This document shows, piece after piece, positions 26,141 through 33,796 of a stretch of DNA of 48,480 nt. Every line of letters starts with the position of its first letter. Position 1 is the stretch's first letter. The notes beneath the pieces are model-generated. The model ran no database searches, was not told the DNA's origin, and saw only the letters and a list, made by a program, of their open reading frames with translations. The position numbers and the translations under genes are program-made. The stretch is from Verrucomicrobiota bacterium. Lineage in GTDB: Bacteria; Verrucomicrobiota; Verrucomicrobiia; Opitutales; Opitutaceae. The stretch spans positions 1 through 48,480 of the forward strand of contig JACRQG010000035.1 of assembly GCA_016222805.1 (NCBI GenBank), in the 5' to 3' direction.

Positions 26141-26242
26141 GATGTGCAAAATCTTTCACTGAAAACCACCGAACGACAAACCCGAAGCGGTCCTGCTAGG
26201 GTGGCCCAGGCAATCGCCCCGCAACTTCCACTCCTCCCCGCC
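26141..26242. promoter_or_regulatory. Divergent control region between AraC regulator and isomerase operon
   Basis: The 102-bp interval between the two divergent starts contains an AT-rich patch that stands out from the surrounding GC-rich DNA. Within it TTTCACTGAAA (26154-26164) is a palindrome with 5-bp arms and a single central base. This is a candidate operator for the AraC protein. No confident -35/-10 pair was recognised. Confidence 0.35.
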
Positions 26243-27067
26243 ATGGCCAGAATCCACCTTGGAATCAACCTCGAGTTCGTCCGGCACGCCGACAAGCCCT
26301 TTGAATGGGGGGTCGCGAAGGCCGCGGAGCTGGGCTACACGCACGTGGAGCCGATGGTCCACTGGGGCCGCGAGTTGCTCAGCGAGGCCGGATACTTTCA
26401 CAGCGTGTCGATGCTTGATGATCCGCTGCGCCTCACGCGGGCCTGTCGGAAACACGGGGTGAAACTGTCGGGCCTGTCCACACACACTCCGCTCACCAAG
26501 CCGGAGATCGGCGTGGAGTACCTCAAGCAGGCGATCCGTTTTGCGGCGGAGGCGGGCGCCCCGGTGGTCAATACCGACGAAGGCCCCAAGCAGCCCTGGA
26601 CGACCGAGGCGGAGGATTTCGTGCTCATGCGCTACACGCTGGCGGAGGCGGCCCGGGTCGCCGAGCCGCGGGGCATTCTCATCGGAGTCGAGCCGCACCA
26701 GCAGTACAGCAAGTCGCCGGAGGGGCTCGCCCGCATCGCCAGCCTCGTGAAGAGCCCGGCGATTGGGATCAACTTCGACACGGGCAACAGCTACCTCGCG
26801 GGGCACGATCCTTACCGGTGGCTCGGCCGGGTCGTCGGGCGACTGGTGCACCTGCACGCCAAGGATATCTCGATCCAGCAGTCGGGCGCCGAACGCGGCA
26901 AGGTCACCGGCACGCCGGTCGGCTGCGCCTGCGGCGAAGGGGTGATCGACTGGGCGCGCGTCATCCGGCTGTGCCGGCGGGCGCGCCGCGACATCGTGCT
27001 CAGCGTCGAATGTGGCACGGTTGATCAGGCGGCGGCCTCGATCGCGCACCTGAAGAAGCTTCTCTGA
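26243..27067 (+). CDS. Sugar phosphate isomerase/epimerase family protein (AP endonuclease 2 TIM barrel)
   Basis: 274 residues from ATG 26243, which begins MARIHLGINLEFV. Upstream in-frame codons overlap the AraC control region. The TIM-barrel xylose isomerase-like fold is shown by FEWGVAKAAELGYTHVEPMV, GAPVVNTDEGP, GILIGVEPHQ, IGINFDTGNSYLAG, LVHLHAKDI and DIVLSVECGT. The Glu, Asp and His residues in these strands match the usual metal-binding positions. Members isomerise or epimerise sugars or keto-sugars. No signal peptide is present, so it acts in the cytoplasm. It leads the five-gene operon and is followed 13 bp later by a Tat-exported Gfo/Idh/MocA protein, which suggests steps of one sugar pathway. 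Confidence 0.88.
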   Translation: MARIHLGINLEFVRHADKPFEWGVAKAAELGYTHVEPMVHWGRELLSEAGYFHSVSMLDDPLRLTRACRKHGVKLSGLSTHTPLTKPEIGVEYLKQAIRFAAEAGAPVVNTDEGPKQPWTTEAEDFVLMRYTLAEAARVAEPRGILIGVEPHQQYSKSPEGLARIASLVKSPAIGINFDTGNSYLAGHDPYRWLGRVVGRLVHLHAKDISIQQSGAERGKVTGTPVGCACGEGVIDWARVIRLCRRARRDIVLSVECGTVDQAAASIAHLKKLL

Positions 27068-27080
27068 CCCCGGCCTCCCC

Positions 27081-28448
27081 ATGCACTCCGCCCCCGTTGT
27101 GTCACGTCGCGCTTTCCTGTCCCGGGGCGCCGCGGTGTTCGCGGCGCCGCTCGTCCTGCGGTCCCGCCTGCGGGGCGCCGATGCTCCGAGCAATCACCTG
27201 CGGCTGGCCGCCATCGGCTGCGGCGGACGGGCCCAGGCGGTGATCCTGCGCCAGCTTGCTCCGCAGCCGGACGCACGCGTCGTGATCGCCTGCGACTGCT
27301 TCCCCGAACGCCGCGAGAAGATGGCGGCGGACCTCAACCGGATTTACGGGAGCCAGGTCTGCACCACGTCCGCGGACTTCCGGGAGGTGCTGGCTCGGTC
27401 CGACATTGATGGGGTCGTCGTCTGCACCCCGGATCACTGGCACATGCCGATCGCCTACGCGGCGGCCCAGGCAGGCAAGGACATGTACGTGGAGAAACCG
27501 CTCGGTCCCGCCCTGCGCTGGGCGCAGCGCGTGCGCGAGGTCGTGCGGCGGAAGAAACTGGTTTTCCAATATGGCACCCAGCAGCGCGGGGACCAGGTGC
27601 AGTTCCGGCGCGCCTGCGAGTTCGTGCGCAACGGATATATCGGGAGGATTAAGGAGGTGCTCTGCTGGTGCCCCGACATGGCGAGCGAGTTTGCCCGCGC
27701 CAAGGTGCAGCCCTACGGGTCGATCGAGACCGCGGAGCCACCGGCGGGCTTCGACTACGATCGCTGGCTCGGGCCCGCGCCGGAAAAGCCCTACACGGTG
27801 GATCGGTGCACGCCCTACGGCGGCTACCATATCTACGACTACTCGCTGGGCTTCATTGCCGGCTGGGGGGCGCATCCCCTCGACATCGCGCAGTGGGGAC
27901 TCGAGGCCGACGACACGAGCCCGGTGCGCTACGAGGGCACGGGCCTGTTGCCGCTGCGCCGCCGGTTGTGGGACACCCTGGAGTCCTACGATGTCCGCTG
28001 TGAATACGCCAACGGCGTGCGGCTGCGGCTGACGGGCCTGCGGGCGGCGACGCCGCTCCTCGACCGCAGCGGAATCCGCTTCCACGATCACGGCACGAGG
28101 TTCATCGGGGAGAAGGGATGGATCCAGGTGGATCGCCAGGCGCTGATGGCCAGCGATCGGCGGCTGCAGGACGCCAAGGTCGAAGTGGGCGTGGGCGAGA
28201 AACGGCTGCTGCGCACGACCTCGCACATGCGGAACTTCCTCGACTGCATGCGCAGCCGGGCCACGCCGCTGGCGCCGCTGGAGGCGGCGATTCGGAGCGA
28301 CACCATCAGCCACCTGGGCAACGCCTGCATCCGCCTCGATCGCCCGGTGCGCTGGGACCCGGTGGCCGAGCGCGTCATCGGCGATCCCGAGGCCGAGGCC
28401 ATGCTGGATCGTCCGCGGCGCCCGGCCTGGGATGTGTTTGCGGCGTGA
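27081..28448 (+). CDS. Tat-exported Gfo/Idh/MocA oxidoreductase (455 aa)
   Basis: Twin-arginine signal at the N-terminus (SRRAFLSRGAAVFAAPLVL, from residue 8), then the Rossmann loop AAIGCGGRAQA (43-53), CTPDHWH at 115-121 and VEKP at 137-140. The Tat-exported members of this family carry bound NAD(P) across the membrane already folded. They oxidise or shuffle hydride within sugars in the periplasm (glucose-fructose oxidoreductase is the classic example). GGYHIYDYSLGFIAGWGAHPLDIAQWG fits the substrate domain of the Planctomycete/Verrucomicrobia exported subgroup. Gaps of 13-14 bp to the isomerase before and the ThuA gene after show it belongs to the operon. The substrate is unknown. Confidence 0.92.
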   Translation: MHSAPVVSRRAFLSRGAAVFAAPLVLRSRLRGADAPSNHLRLAAIGCGGRAQAVILRQLAPQPDARVVIACDCFPERREKMAADLNRIYGSQVCTTSADFREVLARSDIDGVVVCTPDHWHMPIAYAAAQAGKDMYVEKPLGPALRWAQRVREVVRRKKLVFQYGTQQRGDQVQFRRACEFVRNGYIGRIKEVLCWCPDMASEFARAKVQPYGSIETAEPPAGFDYDRWLGPAPEKPYTVDRCTPYGGYHIYDYSLGFIAGWGAHPLDIAQWGLEADDTSPVRYEGTGLLPLRRRLWDTLESYDVRCEYANGVRLRLTGLRAATPLLDRSGIRFHDHGTRFIGEKGWIQVDRQALMASDRRLQDAKVEVGVGEKRLLRTTSHMRNFLDCMRSRATPLAPLEAAIRSDTISHLGNACIRLDRPVRWDPVAERVIGDPEAEAMLDRPRRPAWDVFAA

Positions 28449-28462
28449 GGGCGTTGCGGGCG

Positions 28463-29530
28463 ATGCACGGCTTGTTCTCGCCTGGATTCCTCCGGTTGCG
28501 ACCAGCCGGTTGCTTTCGCTCCTGTGGGGAACCGAATGAGCCGCGATCTACTTCGGGGCGTCGACTTTGCGGGGCCCGCGCCCTGGCTGCCCTCATGGCG
28601 TTCCATGCTGGCGCCGCCGCGCCGGCCGCCGAAGCTCCGCTGCGCGTGCTGCTGCTGAGTGGCGATAACAACCACGCGTGGGCGGAGACGACTCCGGTGC
28701 TGCGGGCGGTGCTCGAGGCCGACGGCCGCTGCCAGGTCGCCGTGACCGAAGAGGTCCCCGGCCTCACCGCCCGGTCCTTCGCGCCGTACGAGGTGATTCT
28801 CAGCAACTACAACACCTTCAAGCGGCCGGCGCCGACCGATCAGGTGTGGAAATCCGACGTGCGTTCGGCCTTCCTCGGACACCTCCGTTCCGGACACGGC
28901 CTGGTGGTGGTGCACGCCGGCAGCTCGGTGTTCTATGACTGGCCGGAATTCCAGCAGGTGGCGGGCACGTCGTGGACGCTCGGCACCACGCGCCATGGGC
29001 AGCGTCACGTCGCTCCGGTGAACTTCACGGCGATCGACCATCCGATCACCCGCGGATTGAAGCCGTTCTGGACCTTCGATGAGTTCTGGGAAAACCTCGT
29101 CGTGCACCCCGGCGCCACCGTGCTCGCCATGGTCACCCCGGAACCGAAGTCCAAGGGTGGGGGAACACCGGCACCTTCGCTGCTGACGACCGAATACGGC
29201 CGGGGCCGAGGTGTCTGCCTGCTGCTCGGGCATGATGTGGCGGCCATGAGGAACCCGGCGTTTCGCACGCTGCTGGTGCGCGCCACCGAGTGGGCGGCGC
29301 GCGGAAAGGTCGCCGCGACCGCCGCCGCGGACTGGCCGGACAGCGCGGAGAAGGCGGCCATGGTGGCGGGCCTTCCAGCTGCCACACTGCTGGCCAAGCC
29401 GCGCCGTCGCCGGATCCTGTTGGCCGGCTCCGGAGGGAATTATCTCGGCGGGCGGCGGTCGGGTTCCTCTCGCGTTGCGCCTGTTGCGGGCTGGGGTCGG
29501 CGATCCCCCTGGAGGCCTTCCACTCGGTGA
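28463..29530 (+). CDS. ThuA domain-containing protein
   Basis: ThuA-like (class I glutamine amidotransferase-like fold) protein. The domain begins at LRVLLLSGDNNHAWAETTPVL and continues through FAPYEVILSNYN, GHGLVVVHAGSSVFYDWPEF, HPITRGL and GRGRGVCLLLGHDVAAM. These are the recurring motifs of the ThuA family, linked to trehalose and other sugar use, with no settled reaction. The start is uncertain. ATG 28463 gives 355 residues with a long N-terminus before a plausible signal (ARALAALMAFHAGAAAPAAEA); ATG 28595 would lack most of that signal. The last 40 residues are unusually arginine- and glycine-rich and look like read-through past the normal family end. It is the third gene of the AraC-linked operon. 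Confidence 0.82.
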   Translation: MHGLFSPGFLRLRPAGCFRSCGEPNEPRSTSGRRLCGARALAALMAFHAGAAAPAAEAPLRVLLLSGDNNHAWAETTPVLRAVLEADGRCQVAVTEEVPGLTARSFAPYEVILSNYNTFKRPAPTDQVWKSDVRSAFLGHLRSGHGLVVVHAGSSVFYDWPEFQQVAGTSWTLGTTRHGQRHVAPVNFTAIDHPITRGLKPFWTFDEFWENLVVHPGATVLAMVTPEPKSKGGGTPAPSLLTTEYGRGRGVCLLLGHDVAAMRNPAFRTLLVRATEWAARGKVAATAAADWPDSAEKAAMVAGLPAATLLAKPRRRRILLAGSGGNYLGGRRSGSSRVAPVAGWGRRSPWRPSTR

Positions 29531-29552
29531 AAACGTCCGTTTCTTTCCTGCC

Positions 29553-30857
29553 ATGAACACTCCGCTGCCTCCGCCTTCCCGTCGCACGTTCCTCAAGACC
29601 GCCGCTGTGACTGTGCCGTCCCTGACGTCCTGGATGCGGGCCGGCGCCGCACCGGCGGTGGTGGGAGGCAAGAGCCTCAACAGTCGCATCGGCATCGGCT
29701 TCATCGGCACCGGCGGTCGGGCCGGGGCGCACATGCGCATGCTGGAGTCGCTGCGCGATCAGGAGAAACTCCCGATCGAGTTTGCCGCGGTCTGCGACGT
29801 CAACTGGGCGCGAGTGGAGAAGGCGCAGGCGCGCCTGAAGGCGGCCAAGGCCTACCTGGACTACCGGCAGCTGCTCGCCGATCCGGCGGTGGATGTGGTC
29901 TGCATCGCGACACCGGACCACCACCACGGGCAGCAGGCGATTGATGCGTTGCAGGCCGGGAAGCACGTGTACTGCGAGAAACCGGTGACGCACTGGCGGC
30001 AGTTTGCCCTTACGCGCCAACTGGCGGATGTCGCCGCCCGCTCGCCGTGCGCCTTCCAGTGCGGGACCCAGGCGATGAGCGACGGGGCGTGGCACCAGAT
30101 GCGCCAGCTGGTGCAGGAGGGCCTGATCGGCCGGCCGCTGTTTGGCGAAACGGGGTTTTTCCGCATCGGCGACTGGGGCGAGCGGGGGATGAAGGTGGAC
30201 GATCCCAACCTCAAACCCGGTCCGGGACTCTATTGGATGGCGTTCCAGGGCGATGCACCGAAGCGAGAGTTCAGCGTCGACCGGCTCTTCCGCTGGCGGT
30301 TGTTCGAGGACTACGCGGGCGGGCCGGTCACGGACCTCTACCCGCACTGCCTGACCCAGGTGATCTACATCCTCGGCGTGGGGTTTCCGGAGAAGGTCGT
30401 CGCGCTCGGCGGCATCCACCGTTACGACTACGAGCTGCGTGACGTGCCCGATACCTTCAACCTGATCGCCGAGTACCCGGAGAAGGTCACAATCAGCGTC
30501 CTGGGCACGCAGGCCAACGACTACAACGCCACGCCCCTGCGCGGGGCGGGCCAGCGTTGTCCGGTGATTCGGGGATGGGAGGGGTCGCTCTCGATCGACA
30601 CCAACAACAAGGACATCCTGTTCACGCCGCTGCGCGAAAAAGGCGCCAAGCCTCCGCAACGGATTCCCATCACCCATCCGGAAAACAACCTCGAGCTCTG
30701 GAAGAACCTCCTCACCTGCGCGCGCGAGGGGCGCAAGGACACCTGGAGTCCGGCGGAACTCGCCTTTCGCGCCCAGACCGTGCTGCACATGGCCATGCAG
30801 GCACACCGCCGCGGAGTCACGGCGAAGTTCGATTCCAAGCGGCGGGAGATTGTCTGA
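29553..30857 (+). CDS. Tat-exported Gfo/Idh/MocA oxidoreductase (434 aa)
   Basis: Starts at ATG 29553, where a twin-arginine signal begins (PSRRTFLKTAAVTVPSL at residues 8-24). GIGFIGTGGRAGAH (47-60) is the Rossmann loop, ATPDHHH at 119-125 and CEKP at 141-144 are family motifs, and DYAGGPVTDLYPH lies in the substrate domain. It is not a duplicate of the gene at 27081: the sequences differ substantially outside the motifs, so the two probably act on different sugars or at different steps. It lies 22 bp after the ThuA gene and 62 bp before the DUF6807 gene. NAD(P) is presumably bound before export. Confidence 0.92.
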   Translation: MNTPLPPPSRRTFLKTAAVTVPSLTSWMRAGAAPAVVGGKSLNSRIGIGFIGTGGRAGAHMRMLESLRDQEKLPIEFAAVCDVNWARVEKAQARLKAAKAYLDYRQLLADPAVDVVCIATPDHHHGQQAIDALQAGKHVYCEKPVTHWRQFALTRQLADVAARSPCAFQCGTQAMSDGAWHQMRQLVQEGLIGRPLFGETGFFRIGDWGERGMKVDDPNLKPGPGLYWMAFQGDAPKREFSVDRLFRWRLFEDYAGGPVTDLYPHCLTQVIYILGVGFPEKVVALGGIHRYDYELRDVPDTFNLIAEYPEKVTISVLGTQANDYNATPLRGAGQRCPVIRGWEGSLSIDTNNKDILFTPLREKGAKPPQRIPITHPENNLELWKNLLTCAREGRKDTWSPAELAFRAQTVLHMAMQAHRRGVTAKFDSKRREIV

Positions 30858-30919
30858 AGAAGCGACCGTTCCAAGCGGGGCGACCCCTACCCGTGACTCC
30901 TTACGAGAAAATACCTGTC

Positions 30920-31825
30920 ATGACCGGATTCTTTCACACGAACACAGGACACAGGTTCGCGGTCGCCCTCGCGACCGCCTTGGCCGTGCTTGGGTTCACT
31001 TCGATTGGAAAGGCAGAGATCCTCCGGTTGACCGGTTCCGGTGGGCGTCCGGCGATCGAATACCAGTCGGCGGCGAATCCACATAAGCCCTACGTCGCGC
31101 AGCTGTATTCACCCGCCGGGGCCGGGGTGCTCCTCGATGCGCCGAAGGATCACCTGCATCATCACGGGTTGATGTTCGCCCTCGGGGTCGATGGCCTGAC
31201 CTTCTGGGCTGAAGCGAACAAGTTTGGCCGGCAGGTGCCGCGGGCGACGAACCGGTCGGGCGGTCGCCTCGAACAGGTGTTGGACTGGCAACTGCCGGAT
31301 CAACGGACGGTGCTGGTCGAGGACCGGGCCGTGATCGTGCATCCGGAAACCGGGGCTTCCGCGACCCTGGTGACGTGGCGCAGTCGCTTGCGCGTGGCCG
31401 CGGGCCAGCCGGCGGTGAATCTCACCGGCAGCCACTACTATGGGCTCGGGCTGCGCTTCGTGCGGGAAATGGACGCCCACGGGAAGTTCTTCCTTGGCGG
31501 CGGCGCGGAAGGCGAATCGGTGCGCGGCACCGAGCGGCTGACGCCGGCGGCGTGGTGCGCTTACACCGCCACCCTCCGCGGACAGCCGGTCACAGTCGCG
31601 GTCTTCAGCCACCCGGAGAACCTCCGCCCCCCGCCGCGGATGTTCACGATGTGCACTCCCTTCTCCTACCTCGGGGCGACTCTCAACCTCTGGAAGGAAC
31701 CGTACCGTCTGGAGCCGGGGAGAACGCTCGACCTTCGCTACGGGGTGGCCGTCTGGGATGCGGTGCCGGATAGCGCCACGGTCGAGGCGTTGTTTCAGCG
31801 CTGGGTTGCGCTGGTTTCGCGGTAG
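30920..31825 (+). CDS. PmoA family protein (DUF6807), exported
   Basis: 301 residues from ATG 30920, which starts a signal peptide (residues 1-32, ending in IGKA). The body matches the DUF6807 family, called PmoA-like in databases. Hallmarks are GRPAIEYQSA, YVAQLYSPAG, DHLHHHGLMFALG (76-88), HPETGAS, GSHYYGLGLRF and FTMCTPFSYLGATLNLW. The clustered histidines suggest a metal or sugar site. The PmoA name is historical and methane oxidation should not be inferred. Genes of this family commonly sit beside Gfo/Idh/MocA, isomerase and ThuA genes, as here. It is the last gene of the operon and converges on the monooxygenase gene. Confidence 0.87.
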   Translation: MTGFFHTNTGHRFAVALATALAVLGFTSIGKAEILRLTGSGGRPAIEYQSAANPHKPYVAQLYSPAGAGVLLDAPKDHLHHHGLMFALGVDGLTFWAEANKFGRQVPRATNRSGGRLEQVLDWQLPDQRTVLVEDRAVIVHPETGASATLVTWRSRLRVAAGQPAVNLTGSHYYGLGLRFVREMDAHGKFFLGGGAEGESVRGTERLTPAAWCAYTATLRGQPVTVAVFSHPENLRPPPRMFTMCTPFSYLGATLNLWKEPYRLEPGRTLDLRYGVAVWDAVPDSATVEALFQRWVALVSR

Positions 31826-31914
31826 GTCGGAGGCATGGGGAGGCCGCGCGGCGTGCAGGAATGCGACCCAGCTTCACCGCTGCCGGCAGTGAGAGGGAGG
31901 TGGGATCCTTCGTG

Positions 31915-32274
31915 CTACCGCTCCAGCCCGCACTCGTAGACAAACCAGGCGGGATTCAAGCCGGCCAGGGGGGCCTGCAGCTTGGCGATTTCCGCGGCTG
32001 GTCCGTGCACTTCCACGCGGACCAGGGTCGAGATCTTCAGCATCGCTTCGACTTGGGCACCGACGTTGCCGACATGGGCCAGCAGGGCGTCGGCGTCCCG
32101 ATAGGCTTCCCGGCAAAAGATCACGTCGCCGCCGAGGGTAAACTGGTAGTAGAGCACGCCCGGTTCGGTTTTCGTCCGCGCGATGAACTCCTGGAGGAGG
32201 GCCTTGGCGGCCGGCATCTGGCCGGCGCGAACCTGGAAGTACGGGTGAATGGAGACGGGGATGGGGGAGGGCAT
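31915..32274 (-). CDS. Putative quinol monooxygenase, ABM domain (119 aa)
   Basis: Small ABM (antibiotic biosynthesis monooxygenase)-type ferredoxin-like protein. ATG 32274 is chosen because it begins the domain directly (MPSPIPVSIHPYFQVRAGQM); a longer in-frame start adds twelve unrelated residues. The motif KTEPGVLYYQFTLGGDVIFCREAYRDADALLAHV is typical of YgiN-like dimeric barrels that act on quinols or remove reactive intermediates. No signal peptide is present. It lies 58 bp downstream of the methyltransferase gene on the same strand, so they may be co-transcribed. The substrate is unknown. Confidence 0.85.
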   Translation of the reverse strand: MPSPIPVSIHPYFQVRAGQMPAAKALLQEFIARTKTEPGVLYYQFTLGGDVIFCREAYRDADALLAHVGNVGAQVEAMLKISTLVRVEVHGPAAEIAKLQAPLAGLNPAWFVYECGLER

Positions 32275-32332
32275 GGGTGGGGACCATTGGCACGCCCCGG
32301 TCCGAGGCAAGCCTGCGGACGGTGACTCGCGG

Positions 32333-33109
32333 CTATGGCTTCCGGGCCGGCACCACCACCTCGAGCAGCATGCCGGGGAGAAACTCCTCGGGCAGGCGAT
32401 CCAGGTCCCGGGTGTCGTCGATCACCCGGACTTCGTATCCGCGTTTCGCGCACTCCGTGCGCAGCGTCCGGATGCCGTCGACGCACCCGTACGCCAGGAG
32501 CACCCGGCCTCCGGGACGAAGGTGCCGGGGCAGCCCGTCCAGGAGCGTGCGCATCAGTTGAAACGAAGCGTCGTAGAGCGCGTACTCGTCGATGCTGGCG
32601 GGGACGCGGTTGACCCAGGGTGGATTGGAGAGAATCACATCGAACTGCTCGTCCGGGCGGATGACCGCAAAGGCTGCGGAGCGCTCCGGTGTCACCTGGC
32701 GGACCTCGAGTCGCGGCGCCAGGGCGAGGCGGGCGCCGTTGAAGGTGGCGTTCTTGACTGCATGGGGGTTGATGTCGGTGGCCACCACCCGGGAGGCTCC
32801 GGCCGTGAGGGCGCAGAGCGCGAGAAGGCCCGTCCCGGTGCCGATTTCGAGGACCTCCTTGCCCTTCACCACGGGGGAGGAGCGGAGCAGCCTGCGCAGG
32901 CTGGGGGTGTCGCGAGGATCCCAGAACACCGTCTCGAACTGGGCCAGCGGGCGGGGCAAATCTTCAATCGTCACCCAACTCACGGGGCCCGCGTAGCCGA
33001 TCCTCGCCCGTTCCTCCGGGGTGATTTCCTGGGCGCGCGCCCGGACGACCTGGAAGGCGAAAACGGCCAGCGCGAGTCGAGCCAGGGCGGGGGAGAGGCG
33101 GTGCGACAT
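32333..33109 (-). CDS. Class I SAM-dependent methyltransferase with predicted signal peptide
   Basis: 258 residues from ATG 33109. The first 27 residues look like a Sec signal (MSHRLSPALARLALAVFAFQ then VVRARAQ). The rest is a methyltransferase with the AdoMet loop LEIGTGTG (87-94), VVATDINPHAV (108-118) and the catalytic SNPPW motif (161-165). SNPPW is typical of N-methyltransferases acting on glutamine (PrmC-like) or adenine. The combination of AdoMet-dependent chemistry and an export signal is unusual. A start further in, or anchoring at the inner membrane, would remove the conflict. The upstream 214 bp holds GC-rich palindromes, and the monooxygenase gene follows. Confidence 0.85.
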   Translation of the reverse strand: MSHRLSPALARLALAVFAFQVVRARAQEITPEERARIGYAGPVSWVTIEDLPRPLAQFETVFWDPRDTPSLRRLLRSSPVVKGKEVLEIGTGTGLLALCALTAGASRVVATDINPHAVKNATFNGARLALAPRLEVRQVTPERSAAFAVIRPDEQFDVILSNPPWVNRVPASIDEYALYDASFQLMRTLLDGLPRHLRPGGRVLLAYGCVDGIRTLRTECAKRGYEVRVIDDTRDLDRLPEEFLPGMLLEVVVPARKP

Positions 33110-33225
33110 GGCGGTGAGTCTGGTGGTCACGCGCCTGCGGCCGCAAGCGATGTGTCGCCCCCTCCGCAGAGGGGCGTGGAAGCCGGAAGGATCCGGCGTG
33201 CGAGGTCGCGCGCAGCGTCAAGGCG

Positions 33226-33312
33226 CCGTGGGTGGCCCGCCCGGGCCCCGCGTCGGACCCACGGTGAGGGAAGGCCTGGACCCGGGCCGGAGTGCCCCTG
33301 CACCCCGGCCCC
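33226..33312. repeat. Two GC-rich palindromes downstream of the 152-aa gene
   Basis: CCGTGGGT (33226-33233) and ACCCACGG (33257-33264) are exact inverted arms enclosing further GC-rich self-complementary sequence. A second hairpin covers about 33282-33312, where GGGCCGGAGTGC pairs with GCACCCCGGCCC with one mismatch around a short loop. The second lies about 12 bp beyond the stop of the 152-residue gene and could be a minus-strand terminator. No T-run follows on that strand, so a REP-like element is also possible. Confidence 0.45.
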
Positions 33313-33323
33313 GCGGCTTCAGT

Positions 33324-33782
33324 CTACTCGTTTTCCCACTCGGGATCGATGATCCCCAGTGCCCCGTCGCTCAGCCTCTGGACGAGGATCATGAACTCAT
33401 ATTCATCCCCTCCCTTGGCGGAGTCGCGGTCGATGTGAACGGTCAGGCTGGGCGGGTCGTCCGCGATATTGCATTCGAAGCGCGGGAATTGGTCCTGGCC
33501 GATGTTCCGTTCCGTTGCCGGGAGTTGGTCGTGAACGAAGTAGATTCCCACCATGGCGTACTTCTCGCTCCGGACGGCAGCATCACCCGGGCACGCCGGA
33601 TCTGTTTGAATCGTGAATTTGACCTCATGGGGGCCGGCTTTGCCCTTCATCTTGACCTTGTAGCCGGTCGGAACACTGACGTCGTCGTTGTTTGGGTTTT
33701 CGGCGGTCAGTTCCACCAGGCAGTACCCCGAGCCGTTGGGGCGGAATTTGTGCATCCAGACTTTGATTAGGCTCTGTGGCAT
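33324..33782 (-). CDS. Hypothetical 152-aa protein downstream of Ser/Thr kinase
   Basis: I do not recognise this family. ATG 33782 gives 152 residues beginning MPQSLIKVWMHKFRPNGSG. There is no signal peptide or membrane segment. The sequence alternates hydrophobic and polar residues in a way that suggests a beta-sandwich (YCLVELTAENPNND, GYKVKMKGKAGPHEVKFTI, SLTVHIDRD, YEFMILVQR). It ends acidic (IIDPEWENE). The DNA reads less GC-biased than its neighbours. It begins 14 bp after the kinase stop on the same strand, so it is almost certainly translated from the kinase message. It could be a kinase substrate or effector, but nothing in the sequence proves that. Confidence 0.75.
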   Translation of the reverse strand: MPQSLIKVWMHKFRPNGSGYCLVELTAENPNNDDVSVPTGYKVKMKGKAGPHEVKFTIQTDPACPGDAAVRSEKYAMVGIYFVHDQLPATERNIGQDQFPRFECNIADDPPSLTVHIDRDSAKGGDEYEFMILVQRLSDGALGIIDPEWENE

Positions 33783-33796
33783 GACGGATCCTTGGT

